A stretch of DNA of 64,000 nt from Kiritimatiellota bacterium (GCA_026398415.1 JAPLSY010000074.1:25652-89651), one strand, 5' to 3'. Shown: positions 24,540-33,520, counted from the first letter of the stretch. The notes: generated from the letters alone by a model not told the origin. Made by a program: numbers and translations.

Positions 24540-25748
24540 TTACCCTGCCGCTTTCATCAGCGCCAGAAGCGGAGTCACTGTTTTTTCGGCAACGGCTTGG
24601 ACATCGAACAATTCCCGGGCCAGCTTATAACCTGCGGCGCCATAGCGCGAGCGCAAATCCCGTGACTGCACCAACGTCATCAGCTTGGACGAGAATTCCT
24701 CCCGGGAATTCGGATCGAACAACAGGCCGGTTTCGTTTTCACGGACAATCTCGGCAACACCCTGCAATCGCGCCGCCAGCACCGGCAATCCACATGCCAT
24801 ATTGTGCACCAAGGCACCCGTTACATGAAAATTATCCGATTCCTGGCCCATACGCATCACCAAGCCTATATCAGCCGCGTTCAAAGCTTCATTCAACAGC
24901 GCCGGCGACCTTAACCAACTCGTGAATTGAACAATATCCTCGGCATGCAGATTGCCCACAATCTGCCGCAAGCGCGTCATATCCGGCCCATCGCCGATCA
25001 ACAACAAGCGCAGTAAAGGACACTGTTCACGCAGATCGGATACCCATCGAATGATCCGGTCATTACCCTTATTCGGATGCATGATGCCATGGCTGACCAA
25101 CACGATATGGTCATCTTGATACCGATAACGTGACCGTGCCGGTTGCCGACCGGCGGGATGATACAACGCGAAATCGCACGGATCATACACCGGGACAATG
25201 CGCGCCGCTTGAAAGCCATTTTCAACAAGATACTTTTTTGTATAATTAACCCGCGTAAAAATGAGCGGCAAACGCCGCCATGACGCCATATCCACTGCAT
25301 TCATAAGACGGCCGACGAAACGGAAGAGCCGGTTATTTGACAGGTAAATATTGGCAAAGAAATCAACGACCGAAAACGCCAACCGTGGGCCATAAAACAC
25401 GCGGCCGATCCAGGCGGAGAAAGGCACGGTTTCATCCATATAGACCGTTTTGACGCCCAACCACCGGCAACGCAGCGCAATGCCCGGCAGGCAGAACAGC
25501 CATAGGGCCGTTTTAATAAATTTATCGCGCGATGATGCGCGCTCAATGCTGAAGGGCAGGCTGTGAATAATGGCATTGTTTTTTATCTTGTCGGGAACAG
25601 GTTTTGAGCTGCGCAGTCCGAAATAATGCACTTGGGCATGAGCTGACAGCCGGAGCACGATCTCCGGCATTGCATTAAAAAGCTCGGCGTGCTCGGCCGG
25701 GCCGTAGCGGAACCATAAGGCAATTTTGGGCAATGATTGCATGCTCAT
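24540..25748 (-). CDS. Family 4 glycosyltransferase
   Basis: A 402-residue GT-B enzyme. The donor-binding half contains DHIVLVSHGIMHPNKGNDRI, LLLIGDGPDMTRL, VQFTSWLRSPALLNEALNAADIGLVMR and HNMACGLPVLAARLQGVAEIV. The E-x7-E element is weak here (the first Glu is not obvious), so the catalytic subtype is unsure. The ATG at 25748 (MSMQSLPK) is preferred to the TTG at 25769. It is the last gene of a reverse-strand polysaccharide run that begins at 31251. Confidence 0.8.
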   Translation of the reverse strand: MSMQSLPKIALWFRYGPAEHAELFNAMPEIVLRLSAHAQVHYFGLRSSKPVPDKIKNNAIIHSLPFSIERASSRDKFIKTALWLFCLPGIALRCRWLGVKTVYMDETVPFSAWIGRVFYGPRLAFSVVDFFANIYLSNNRLFRFVGRLMNAVDMASWRRLPLIFTRVNYTKKYLVENGFQAARIVPVYDPCDFALYHPAGRQPARSRYRYQDDHIVLVSHGIMHPNKGNDRIIRWVSDLREQCPLLRLLLIGDGPDMTRLRQIVGNLHAEDIVQFTSWLRSPALLNEALNAADIGLVMRMGQESDNFHVTGALVHNMACGLPVLAARLQGVAEIVRENETGLLFDPNSREEFSSKLMTLVQSRDLRSRYGAAGYKLARELFDVQAVAEKTVTPLLALMKAAG

Positions 25749-25831
25749 TGAACGGCGAAGCACCCTCAAGTGCCAAAATCGAATAATTCCTGTTGTCTAT
25801 CGAATCAGCCACAAGCAAGGAAGCACGAAGA

Positions 25832-26677
25832 TCAAGCCCCAGCCTGCGAATTAGAGCAATAATGGCGCACCATTTGCTCAATCCCTTTTTCCAATGAGAC
25901 TTTGGGCTTCCAGTAGCGCAAAATAAATGGGTCCGGTTCGTTACGCTGATTGTGCTGAACGGTATCATGATCGGGACCCGGCACAATTTTAACACCGGGC
26001 ATGAACGAGGTCACAGTTTCGGCCACCTGCCGGATGCTCGACGATTTAAAACTAGAAATATGAAGTTCGCGATCACGCGGGATTTCAGAATATGAACGGG
26101 CCAGAATCTCAAGCGCAGCGCAGGCATCATTCACAAATAAAAACTGACGCTCTTCGGCCCCATCGGTAAGCATCGAGATAACACGAGTCTGTTTCGCTTT
26201 GAGAATAAAATCCGTAATCACATGACTTTTATTCAGGTCACGCTCAATCCCGTATACATTCCAGAACTTGGCCACAATCCCGCCCATACTTCGTGTATAG
26301 CATTCCCCCAGGGCTTTCAGGACGCCGTATGGCGAGAAATTCATGTTTGACATCTGGCTCGAAATGAAAATAAAACTTTTTTTTGTCGTGTTCAACAAAG
26401 CAAACACGTTGTTCATGATTTTGACATTATTCGAAACAAAGTCATAGGTATTCTGATACTTTTTCAGATATCTCGAACCGCCCACGTCAAAGGCAAGGAA
26501 AACGACAAAATCGGCCTGATCCATGGCCTGCTGAAGTTTGTTATTGTTGGGGATACGCAGGTCCTCATCGGCAGAATGGACAATATCAAACTCGATCACG
26601 CGCTGCCCATGATCAAGAAGATACTGCGTCAACGCCGCGCCAATTTGACCTGAAGACCCTAAAACCAAATAATTCAT
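25832..26677 (-). CDS. NAD-dependent epimerase/dehydratase
   Basis: A 281-residue SDR protein: MNYLVLGSSGQIGAALTQYL is the NAD loop, FIFISSQMSN supplies the catalytic Ser, YGVLKALGE is the YxxxK element, and FWNVYGIERD lies at the expected substrate loop. The ATG at 26677 has AAGGAG five bases upstream, which decides it over the in-frame ATG at 26695. It lies between the ColD-like and GT4 genes. It may reduce or epimerise the product of the ColD-like dehydratase, but the sugar is not certain. Confidence 0.8.
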   Translation of the reverse strand: MNYLVLGSSGQIGAALTQYLLDHGQRVIEFDIVHSADEDLRIPNNNKLQQAMDQADFVVFLAFDVGGSRYLKKYQNTYDFVSNNVKIMNNVFALLNTTKKSFIFISSQMSNMNFSPYGVLKALGECYTRSMGGIVAKFWNVYGIERDLNKSHVITDFILKAKQTRVISMLTDGAEERQFLFVNDACAALEILARSYSEIPRDRELHISSFKSSSIRQVAETVTSFMPGVKIVPGPDHDTVQHNQRNEPDPFILRYWKPKVSLEKGIEQMVRHYCSNSQAGA

Positions 26678-26730
26678 TTTTCTCCTTTTCGCCACAGAAT
26701 ATGACGCTTCCGCAAAATGCCCGCCATAAT

Positions 26731-27918
26731 TTATTCCAATGCCTTCCGAACGACGCCGCAGATATACTCAATATCAGTGCCTTGGAGCGACTGGTTATTT
26801 GGCAGAAAAAACCCGCCGCGATAGAGTTTGTCCGCCACGGGCGCGGAAAAGACACCGAAGCGGTCGGCCCAAAAAGGATGCCGCCCCAGGTTGCCCGCCG
26901 TGAAGATCCGGGTATCAATACGCTTCTTATCCAGCGTCTCAATAATTTTACGGCGTTGGGCCGCAGATTTGGCAACGGCACAGAATGAAATACTGCTGAT
27001 GACATCCCCGGGGATGCCACGGGCAAAATCGACAGCACCATTCAGCCGCTTCTGGTAAATAAGATGGTTGGCCACGCGCCGCCGGATGGTGGCATCCAAT
27101 TTACGCAGTTGAATTGAGCCCGTCCGGGCACTGATTTCCGTGGGTCGCAAATTGAACCCGGGAATTGTAAAGGTAAAAGGCGCGTGGAAAGGATCTACAC
27201 GATATTTCTTCATGATCCGCCGGGCATCGGCCGCCGGAAGATCTTTCAGCCAGCCATGACTGCGCAACATCAGCAGATGATGATAAATATGTTCGTCATT
27301 GGTGCACAACATACCACCTTCCACGGTTGACATATGGTGCCCATAATAAAACGAAAATACGGAGATCAAACCGAACGTTCCCACCAAGCGGCCTTGATGC
27401 CGGGAGCCATGGCTGGCACAACAATCTTCAATAATGTTAAAGCCATACTGCTTCTGCAGGGCCAGCAGGCGGGTCATGTTGACCGGCACGCCCAGCACGT
27501 GTACCAGAACCACGTTTTCTGGGTGGTCGCGTTTGAGAATTTTCGCCAGGCTATCCATGTTGAGCCCGAAGGTAACGGGATCGGACTCGCACATGATCGG
27601 TTGCCAACCGAACTGGATCGCCGGGGCGATATCAGTGACCCAACCCGTGGCCGGAACCACTACCTTCCGTTTGCCCGCCCGGCCTGCGCTTTCCAACGCC
27701 GCATACATGAGCAGATTGGCCGAGGCGCCCGAATTACACATCACGCTGTATTTTACGCCCAACCATTTCGACCAAGCCTGCTCAAAGCGCTTGCTTTCCT
27801 CGCCCATGGTCAAACGGGGATACTTGCGCAACCAGGCAATCACTTCCTCTAAATCGGCGCGACTGATCGTATCCACGGCCAGATCAAACCGGTTGCTTTT
27901 GAACTGTGCGGCTGTCAT
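26731..27918 (-). CDS. ColD-type PLP-dependent sugar 3-dehydratase (DegT/DnrJ fold)
   Basis: A 395-residue protein of the DegT/DnrJ/EryC1/StrS fold. It has no PLP lysine: the site reads SFYYGHHMSTVEGG, with His in place of Lys, as in ColD (GDP-4-keto-6-deoxy-mannose 3-dehydratase, about 388 residues). It is therefore probably a C3-deoxygenating enzyme and not an aminotransferase. Unlike E1/RfbH it lacks the DCxC-x7-C cluster motif. Other landmarks are MCNSGASANLL and IIEDCCASHGS. ColD action leads to colitose; the GDP-mannose 4,6-dehydratase needed to supply the substrate is not in the window. AspC-like transamination is the rejected alternative. Confidence 0.85.
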   Translation of the reverse strand: MTAAQFKSNRFDLAVDTISRADLEEVIAWLRKYPRLTMGEESKRFEQAWSKWLGVKYSVMCNSGASANLLMYAALESAGRAGKRKVVVPATGWVTDIAPAIQFGWQPIMCESDPVTFGLNMDSLAKILKRDHPENVVLVHVLGVPVNMTRLLALQKQYGFNIIEDCCASHGSRHQGRLVGTFGLISVFSFYYGHHMSTVEGGMLCTNDEHIYHHLLMLRSHGWLKDLPAADARRIMKKYRVDPFHAPFTFTIPGFNLRPTEISARTGSIQLRKLDATIRRRVANHLIYQKRLNGAVDFARGIPGDVISSISFCAVAKSAAQRRKIIETLDKKRIDTRIFTAGNLGRHPFWADRFGVFSAPVADKLYRGGFFLPNNQSLQGTDIEYICGVVRKALE

Positions 27919-27950
27919 CGGAATAAAAATCCTATCTGCAGGACAATTTC

Positions 27951-28952
27951 TTATGTACTTACGGCTTGCCCGGGTTCATAGAAAATGATCTGCGAACCCA
28001 GCGCTTCGAAAGCAAAGGGGACATGCAGTAGATGCGCCAGCTTCGCGCGCACCACGGGTTGCTTGTCCGGCTCAACGAAAAGGAGCATAAACCCGCCCCC
28101 ACCCGCGCCCAGTAATTTTCCGCCAATCGCACCGGCAGCCAACGCGGTTTCGTAAACATCATCCACATGGTGATTGGAAATACGCGCACTGATGGAACGC
28201 TTGAGCTTCCAGCTTTCATGCAGCAACTTGCCAAAATCGCGGATGTCTCCACTGGCAGTCAGTATTTTGAGCGCCTCGTCAACCAGGGCACGCATGGCAT
28301 GCAGTTCCTTTTTACGGCTGGGGGTATTCTTGATCTGTTCGGCCGCGATTTCGGATGCGGTGCGCGCAAATCCCGTAAAAAACAACATGAGATGACTTTG
28401 CAAAAGCTGAAGGCGTTCAATAGTTACCGTCACCGGCTGAACTGTGATTTTATCGCCCGCTGCAAAATTAATATAATTAAGACCGCCGAAAGCCGCCGTA
28501 ACCTGGTCCTGGGAGCCGACATTTTCCCGAATCAGGTCGCGTTCCACATGGATCGCTTCCAAGGCAAGTTGAAGCCGTGAAGGCATTTCGCCGCGCAAAG
28601 CGTGGAACGCATGTAAGAGCCCCACGGCAAACGAGGAACTTGACCCCAACCCGGCGCGTGCCGGCAGGTCGCCGTCATGATGAATTTCAAGGCCTTCTTG
28701 AATTCGCAAAAACTTGATGCACTCGCGCACAGCCGGATGTTTGATCTGATTAACGTCTTTGACGTCCTCAATAAGCGAATAGACCACGCGATGGGTATGC
28801 TTGAAAAAAGGCGGTAGATAACGGCAGGTAATGTAGCAATAGCGATTAATGCTGGTGGCCAGAACCGCGCCGCCATGTTCATTGTACCAGATCGGGTAAT
28901 CCGTGCCGCCGCCGAAGAATGAAATGCGGTAGGGTGTTCGACTTATGATCAT
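27951..28952 (-). CDS. GHMP-family sugar kinase (heptose-7-phosphate kinase-like)
   Basis: A 333-residue kinase with the three GHMP motifs: TPYRISFFGGGTDYP at the N-terminus, PARAGLGSSSSFAVGLL (ATP loop, near residue 100) and KLLGAGGGGFMLLF near the C-terminus. Similar proteins include D-glycero-D-manno-heptose 7-phosphate kinase (HddA), which feeds GDP-heptose synthesis, and fucose-type kinases. Other GDP-heptose genes are absent from the window, so the substrate is open. It lies between the flippase and the ColD-like gene on the same strand. GGAG lies upstream of the ATG. Confidence 0.82.
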   Translation of the reverse strand: MIISRTPYRISFFGGGTDYPIWYNEHGGAVLATSINRYCYITCRYLPPFFKHTHRVVYSLIEDVKDVNQIKHPAVRECIKFLRIQEGLEIHHDGDLPARAGLGSSSSFAVGLLHAFHALRGEMPSRLQLALEAIHVERDLIRENVGSQDQVTAAFGGLNYINFAAGDKITVQPVTVTIERLQLLQSHLMLFFTGFARTASEIAAEQIKNTPSRKKELHAMRALVDEALKILTASGDIRDFGKLLHESWKLKRSISARISNHHVDDVYETALAAGAIGGKLLGAGGGGFMLLFVEPDKQPVVRAKLAHLLHVPFAFEALGSQIIFYEPGQAVST

Positions 28953-29047
28953 GGACTTTCTCCGGGATAAGTTGGTTATTTACACGCTGATTATACAGAT
29001 TACCGGATAAAACTCAAAGCGCTATGAAATTGAACGAATTTTGCCTG

Positions 29048-29067
29048 CGAACCCTGGTCGCCTATGG
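29048..29067. repeat. Fragment of dispersed repeat B at the flippase 3' end
   Basis: Twenty bases, CGAACCCTGGTCGCCTATGG, are identical to 37349-37368 in the histidine kinase gene, and 16 of them are found again in the intergenic copy at 730-766. The flippase stop codon (29062-29064) lies within it. Confidence 0.55.
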
Positions 29068-30324
29068 TGGACAAGTCACACTCAGCGTATTATCCTGCCG
29101 GGGTAGACACTTAACCAGCGCCAGCAGGGCCAGGACACTGACAACCGCCAGCACCGTAACAACCTGAAGCACGGAAGCGTGCCAGATCAAAACCCCCGCC
29201 AGGTAGCCGGCCACGCACAGGATCAAGGGCACGGTCATCCGAAACCTGTTCTGGGCCAGTTCAAAATTCATGACAAAAAAAGCCAGTCCCAGGGGGGTCA
29301 TGGCCCAGATCGTGACGCGTACCAGCCGCGCCATGGCCGCAGTAGGTTCCCAGTCATGATACAGAATGCCTAACGGCACTTGCGGAAAAAAGGTGCAGAA
29401 CAGGACGCCGGGAACGATGATAAGCGCCGTATAAAAAAGAGCTTTTCCAAAAAGCTTTCCATGTTGTGCACTCATGGCGCCGTTGGATACGATTTTTGGA
29501 AACAGCGCGCCGGCAATCGGCATGGACAGGAAAATGATCGTGCGCCCGATTGTGGCCGCCCGCGCATAAAATCCCGATTGATCCGGCGAAAAATAATGCT
29601 TCACAATCAGCATGTCAGCGTTCATCAGGAATGAAAAACAGGCCAGTACCACCAGTGTGCGCCATAAATAGGCATGGGTACCAGGCAAGGTATTCCCAGT
29701 TGAGTGTGCGCCCCGTAAAACGATCCCAAGGCCGGCCATAGCAATTCCCGCACTGGCGAGCACCGCCACCCCATGTCCTATCAGGGCCCACTTGGCGGAA
29801 GCGGCGACAAAATAAACAAGGGCACCGCCAACCACCAAGCGCACGACCCCCCAACTCACGCCGAATACCGAGACCCATCCAAAGGCCTGAATGCCACTCA
29901 AAGGGGCACTGATGACCGGTGTGAAAAAAGACATAGCCAGAATGACCAAAACAATGAGAAGCGCGCTCCGATCCGGCAATTTGAAAAATTCGGCCAGCGG
30001 CTGACTGAATACGATACCCACCGCCAGCAGAGGAATGGAAATGAACAGGAGCTTCAACGCCCATGAGCGCATGAGCGGGAAAATATCGCCGGCGCGGTTC
30101 TGCTGGAGCAGTTGCGCGGAAAAGAAGGTTAGAACCGTGCCCAGTGCGCCTAATGGCATCCCGGCAATCGTGACCACGCCCGTCATGGCTACCATCACGC
30201 CGTATTCCGCGGGCGAGAGCCAGCGCCCCATGGCCATTTGAAAAAACATGCAGGAAACGCTACCGAGCTGCGAGGCCGCCATCAGCAGGATACTGTGCCG
30301 CAGGAGATGGTCAGGTGCATTCAT
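29062..30324 (-). CDS. Polysaccharide flippase (Wzx/MATE-type membrane protein)
   Basis: A 420-residue integral membrane protein with about twelve hydrophobic segments, for example LLFISIPLLAVGIVFSQPLAEF, LIVLVILAMSFFTPVISAPL and LVVLACFSFLMNADMLIVKHYF. The latter is the typical half-way motif of O-antigen/teichoic flippases, which move lipid-linked repeat units across the inner membrane. Length and hydropathy fit the PST family. It is the only flippase in the window. The last codons and the stop sit in a dispersed repeat shared with the histidine kinase gene. Confidence 0.88.
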   Translation of the reverse strand: MNAPDHLLRHSILLMAASQLGSVSCMFFQMAMGRWLSPAEYGVMVAMTGVVTIAGMPLGALGTVLTFFSAQLLQQNRAGDIFPLMRSWALKLLFISIPLLAVGIVFSQPLAEFFKLPDRSALLIVLVILAMSFFTPVISAPLSGIQAFGWVSVFGVSWGVVRLVVGGALVYFVAASAKWALIGHGVAVLASAGIAMAGLGIVLRGAHSTGNTLPGTHAYLWRTLVVLACFSFLMNADMLIVKHYFSPDQSGFYARAATIGRTIIFLSMPIAGALFPKIVSNGAMSAQHGKLFGKALFYTALIIVPGVLFCTFFPQVPLGILYHDWEPTAAMARLVRVTIWAMTPLGLAFFVMNFELAQNRFRMTVPLILCVAGYLAGVLIWHASVLQVVTVLAVVSVLALLALVKCLPRQDNTLSVTCPP

Positions 30325-30351
30325 AATGCAGAAAGATTGGCCAGCGGGCGA

Positions 30352-31251
30352 CTATTGGGTTTTCCTTTTGATGCCCGCCTTGGCGCGGCGATAGATGCGA
30401 CCGCCGACGGTGGCGCCGGCAATTTCGCGCCAGTCACGCACTTTGCGAATTCTCAGGTTATAGGCATGCACGGCTTCGAGTAGCTGGCAATCAACCCCCA
30501 GTTCACGACATCGTCCGATGATGGCGCCCAGGTCCTTGGGAAAACATTTGCCGCCGAAGCCGCGTTCGGAGGTCACATCCAAATGACTGCGGCCAATGCG
30601 CGGATCCAATGCCACGGCCTTTTTGACGTCCTCGTAATTCACGTTTTGGGCTCGGCAGAGGTCATAAAACACATTGGCCAGGGCAACCTTGGCCGCCAGC
30701 ATGACATTGGCCTGGTATTTGACAATTTCAGCGGCCACGGTGCTCAGATGCACAATCGTCGCGGCGGGAAAACAAGTCCGGTACAAATCAATCACCTTCT
30801 GGGCTACCCAGTCGTTATCAGCCCCCACGACAATCCGATCGGCGCCGACAAAATCCTGCAGATAATTGGCTTCCGTCAGAAACTCCGGATTCATGGCAAA
30901 GGGCACCTTCGGATAGCGATGGGCATACCGCTGGGTCGTGCCCGGCGCAACGGTGGACTTGATGACAACGACCTTGCCCTTGCCGGCCAATTTTGGGCAG
31001 ATTTTAGCCATCATGTCGTCATAAATCGAAAGGTCTATGGTGAGCTTATGCTCATCATAGGGCGTAGGCAGGCATGCAAAAATGATATCACTCTTGCGCA
31101 AGAGCCCATTGAGGTCGTATGGCCCCTTGTATTTATCATAAATGATGACACGGTGTTTGGGTTCAAAGCCGCGTTCGCGATCATAATCCACAAACCCGTA
31201 TTCCACGGAACGCCCCACATAACCGTAGCCGATAATGCCGATGGTGCTCAT
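30352..31251 (-). CDS. Short UDP-glucose/GDP-mannose dehydrogenase family protein
   Basis: A 299-residue protein with an NAD-binding start MSTIGIIGYGYVGRSVEYGF, ACLPTPYDEHKL, the central-domain segment MNPEFLTEANYLQDF, and the catalytic cysteine loop GFGGKCFPKDL. Complete UDP-glucose or GDP-mannose dehydrogenases have 400-440 residues and a C-terminal nucleotide-sugar domain; that domain is missing here and the protein ends in a basic tail (RRAKAGIKRKTQ). No frameshifted remainder was noticed downstream. The ATG at 31251 has an AAGGAAAG Shine-Dalgarno. It would oxidise a nucleotide sugar to a uronic acid if active. Confidence 0.78.
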   Translation of the reverse strand: MSTIGIIGYGYVGRSVEYGFVDYDRERGFEPKHRVIIYDKYKGPYDLNGLLRKSDIIFACLPTPYDEHKLTIDLSIYDDMMAKICPKLAGKGKVVVIKSTVAPGTTQRYAHRYPKVPFAMNPEFLTEANYLQDFVGADRIVVGADNDWVAQKVIDLYRTCFPAATIVHLSTVAAEIVKYQANVMLAAKVALANVFYDLCRAQNVNYEDVKKAVALDPRIGRSHLDVTSERGFGGKCFPKDLGAIIGRCRELGVDCQLLEAVHAYNLRIRKVRDWREIAGATVGGRIYRRAKAGIKRKTQ

Positions 31252-31267
31252 GTTTTTCTTTCCTTTG

Positions 31268-33241
31268 TCAGACTGATTGGACGGATCGGACGGATATTTC
31301 ATCCGTCCCACGCGCATACCGGAGCACACCGCCGGCCAATAATATATCCCGTTGCCGGTCGCTGAGCGTCAACTGGGCCTGGAATGTCATTCCCCGGGTC
31401 TTGTTGCTTACTACAATGCTCTCGGCCTGGCGCACGCTATCGAGCAGACCGGATGTTTCGAGAACATCTCCCGGCTGAATGACCTCATAATCAGCGTGCG
31501 ACGCCAGGACCAGCGGCACAATGCCGTAATTAATCAAGTTGGCAAAATGAATGCGCTCAAACGAACGGGCCAATACCGCTTTGACACCCAAGAAACGCGG
31601 GCAGATGGCCGCATGTTCCCGGGATGAACCCTGCCCGTAGCTCTCGCCCCCGACGATAATCGCATCGATTCCCTTCTGCTTGTACTCCAGGCAGCGTCGG
31701 CTAAAGGTGGCATCTATAGGCTCGAACACAAAGTCCGCGTATTTCGGGATATTGGAGCGGTATTTCAAGCGACGACCGGCCGGCATGATATCATCCGTAG
31801 TGATCTTATCGCCCACCTTGATGGCAACCACGCCGGCCAGAAAATCCGCCAGCGGCTCCAATTGCAATGGCGCCCCGATATTCGGCCCTCGCACAATCGT
31901 CACGGCGTCGCGTTCGGTTGGCGGCGGCGGGCTCAGAACCATGCTGTCGTCAATCACAAAAGCCGTGGGCATGGCAATCGCCGGGCAGGCAAGCCCGGCA
32001 TCGCGCGGATCGGTGACCACCCCGCGAATGGCCGCCACGGCCGCCGTTTCCGGACTGACCAGATAGACGGACGCCGAAGGAGTACCAGACCGTCCTTTGA
32101 AGTTCCGGTTGGTGGTTCGCAGGCTGACACCCTCCGTGCACGGAGCATGGCAGTTGCCAATGCAGAAACCGCAAACCGGCTCCAGAATACGCGCCCCGGC
32201 AGTCACCATGGCGGCGAGCGCGCCGTTTTCCGCCAGCATGCGAAACACCTGCCGGGATCCCGGCGCAATGACCAGGCTGACGCGCGGATGAACCCGCCGG
32301 CCGGTTAACAGGTGCGCCACGCGCATAAGATCGGTATAGGAAGAATTGGTACAGCTTCCAATCGTCACCTGGTCCACGGCCAGGCCATTAATATCCTTCA
32401 CCGGGCAGACATTATCCGGACTATGCGGCTTAGCCACCATGGGCACCACCATGGCCAGGTCAATATCAATGACCCGCGAATATTGTGCGCCGGCATCCGG
32501 CAGAATCTCCCGCCATACCTGCGCGCGCCCTTGCGCCTTCAGGAACGCCAACGTCACCCGGTCACTTGGGAAAACGGAAGTGGTCACGCCAAGTTCCGCG
32601 CCCATGTTAGTAATCGTAGCGCGCTCCGGCACGGAAAGACCGGCCAAACCATCGCCCCCGTATTCGACCACCGTGCCGGTATTGCCCTTGGTAGTCAGGA
32701 TACCCAGCACGGTCAGAATTACGTCCTTGGCCGAGCTAAATGGCGGCAAGCGGTTATGCAGGTTGATCCGGACGATTTTGGGACATTCCAAAAAAAACGG
32801 GGATCCCGCCAGTGCCAAGGTAACATCAATCCCGCCGGCACCGATGGCCAGCATCCCGACCCCGCCGCCGGTGGGCGTATGCGAATCCGAGCCCAACAGA
32901 CTCTTACCCGGCACCGAAAACCGTTCCAGGTGGACCTGATGGCAGATACCGTTACCGGCCCTTGAAAACAGGATGCCGTATTTGGCCGCCACCGACTGTA
33001 AATACTGATGATCGTCCGCGTTTTCGTAGCCATCCTGAATGGTGTTGTGGTCCACGTAACTGACGGAAAGTTCGGTAGCCACACTCGCCAGCCCCATACT
33101 TTCGAACTGAAGATAGACCATTGTGCCCGTGGCATCCTGGGTCAGGGTCTGATCAATCTTCAACCCGATCTCCTGGCCGGCGACCAGACGCCCCTTTACA
33201 AGATGGGCTTCCATGATTTTTTGGGCAACACCAAGATTCAT
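31268..33241 (-). CDS. Aconitate hydratase
   Basis: A 657-residue citrate/isocitrate isomerase of the aconitase superfamily. Cluster cysteines are in TIGSCTNSSYTDL and PVCGFCIGNCHAP (CxxC plus the earlier Cys). Also visible are LLGSDSHTPTGGGVGMLAIGAGG and the C-terminal swivel domain with GGESYGQGSSREHAA. The length matches the roughly 640-660-residue bacterial aconitases rather than the 890-residue AcnA. It begins with AAAGGGG upstream of the ATG. The last residues (SVRSVQSV) are encoded by a dispersed GGACGGAT repeat at 31279-31308. It is probably a TCA cycle enzyme; methyl-branched or leuC-type substrates are unlikely. Confidence 0.92.
   Translation of the reverse strand: MNLGVAQKIMEAHLVKGRLVAGQEIGLKIDQTLTQDATGTMVYLQFESMGLASVATELSVSYVDHNTIQDGYENADDHQYLQSVAAKYGILFSRAGNGICHQVHLERFSVPGKSLLGSDSHTPTGGGVGMLAIGAGGIDVTLALAGSPFFLECPKIVRINLHNRLPPFSSAKDVILTVLGILTTKGNTGTVVEYGGDGLAGLSVPERATITNMGAELGVTTSVFPSDRVTLAFLKAQGRAQVWREILPDAGAQYSRVIDIDLAMVVPMVAKPHSPDNVCPVKDINGLAVDQVTIGSCTNSSYTDLMRVAHLLTGRRVHPRVSLVIAPGSRQVFRMLAENGALAAMVTAGARILEPVCGFCIGNCHAPCTEGVSLRTTNRNFKGRSGTPSASVYLVSPETAAVAAIRGVVTDPRDAGLACPAIAMPTAFVIDDSMVLSPPPPTERDAVTIVRGPNIGAPLQLEPLADFLAGVVAIKVGDKITTDDIMPAGRRLKYRSNIPKYADFVFEPIDATFSRRCLEYKQKGIDAIIVGGESYGQGSSREHAAICPRFLGVKAVLARSFERIHFANLINYGIVPLVLASHADYEVIQPGDVLETSGLLDSVRQAESIVVSNKTRGMTFQAQLTLSDRQRDILLAGGVLRYARGTDEISVRSVQSV
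31279..31308. repeat. GGACGGAT palindromic repeat inside the aconitase 3' end
   Basis: The 30 bases contain GGACGGATCGGACGGAT followed by ATCCGTCC, so a direct duplication plus an inverted copy. They code for the final, non-conserved residues of aconitase just before its stop. Confidence 0.5.
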
Positions 33242-33283
33242 AACCCCTTTCGACTTTTTCCAATCTTTCTTTTTCTCCGGGCC

Positions 33284-33304
33284 GGCGTCCGTCGTCTGTC
33301 GTCC
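33284..33304. repeat. GTCCGTCGTC-type repeat, copy 1
   Basis: The 21 bases match 20 of 21 positions of 43367-43387. The copy lies between aconitase and tRNA-Thr. Related runs occur at 42449-42556 and inside the secretin gene at 40354-40387. Confidence 0.55.
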
Positions 33305-33319
33305 ATCCGTGGCCCCAAC

Positions 33320-33395
33320 TGGAGCCAGCTGTCGGATTTGAACCGACGACCTGGTGATTACAAATCACCTGCTCTGCCGACTGAGCTAAGCTGGC
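33320..33395 (-). tRNA. tRNA-Thr (anticodon UGU)
   Basis: On the reverse strand a 76-nt cloverleaf can be folded: acceptor GCCAGCT/AGCTGGC, D-arm TAGCTCAGTCGGCAGAGCA, anticodon stem GGTGA/TCACC with loop TTTGTAA (anticodon TGT), T-arm GTCGG-TTCAAAT-CCGAC, discriminator T and an encoded CCA at 33320-33322. It reads ACA and other ACN threonine codons. Confidence 0.95.
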
Positions 33396-33402
33396 AATGC
33401 CG

Positions 33403-33408
33403 GTTATA
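33403..33408 (-). promoter_or_regulatory. Candidate -10 box of the tRNA-Thr gene
   Basis: TATAAC lies 7 bases before the tRNA 5' end on the reverse strand, a spacing that would start transcription almost at the mature end. No -35 box with a standard spacer is convincing. Confidence 0.35.
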
Positions 33409-33491
33409 CCCGCCAGACAGAAGCAAGGTTACAAGCTTTAGAAGGGTCTGCAAGCTCAATTTTACCAGACATTAAGAGTAACGACGAAAAG

Positions 33492-33520
33492 TTGACGCGC
33501 CAAATATGTTTCGCTATGAT
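33492..33520 (+). promoter_or_regulatory. Sigma70-type promoter of the serine hydrolase gene
   Basis: TTGACG (33492-33497) and TATGAT (33515-33520) are separated by 17 bases, a near-consensus vegetative promoter. Transcription would begin near 33527, leaving a leader of about 60 bases before the ATG at 33589, which has AAGGGA upstream. Confidence 0.6.

Noticed and set aside
26731..27918. Sugar aminotransferase (DegT type)
   Set aside because: The PLP lysine is replaced by His in GHHMSTVEGG, so a 3-dehydratase of ColD type fits better.
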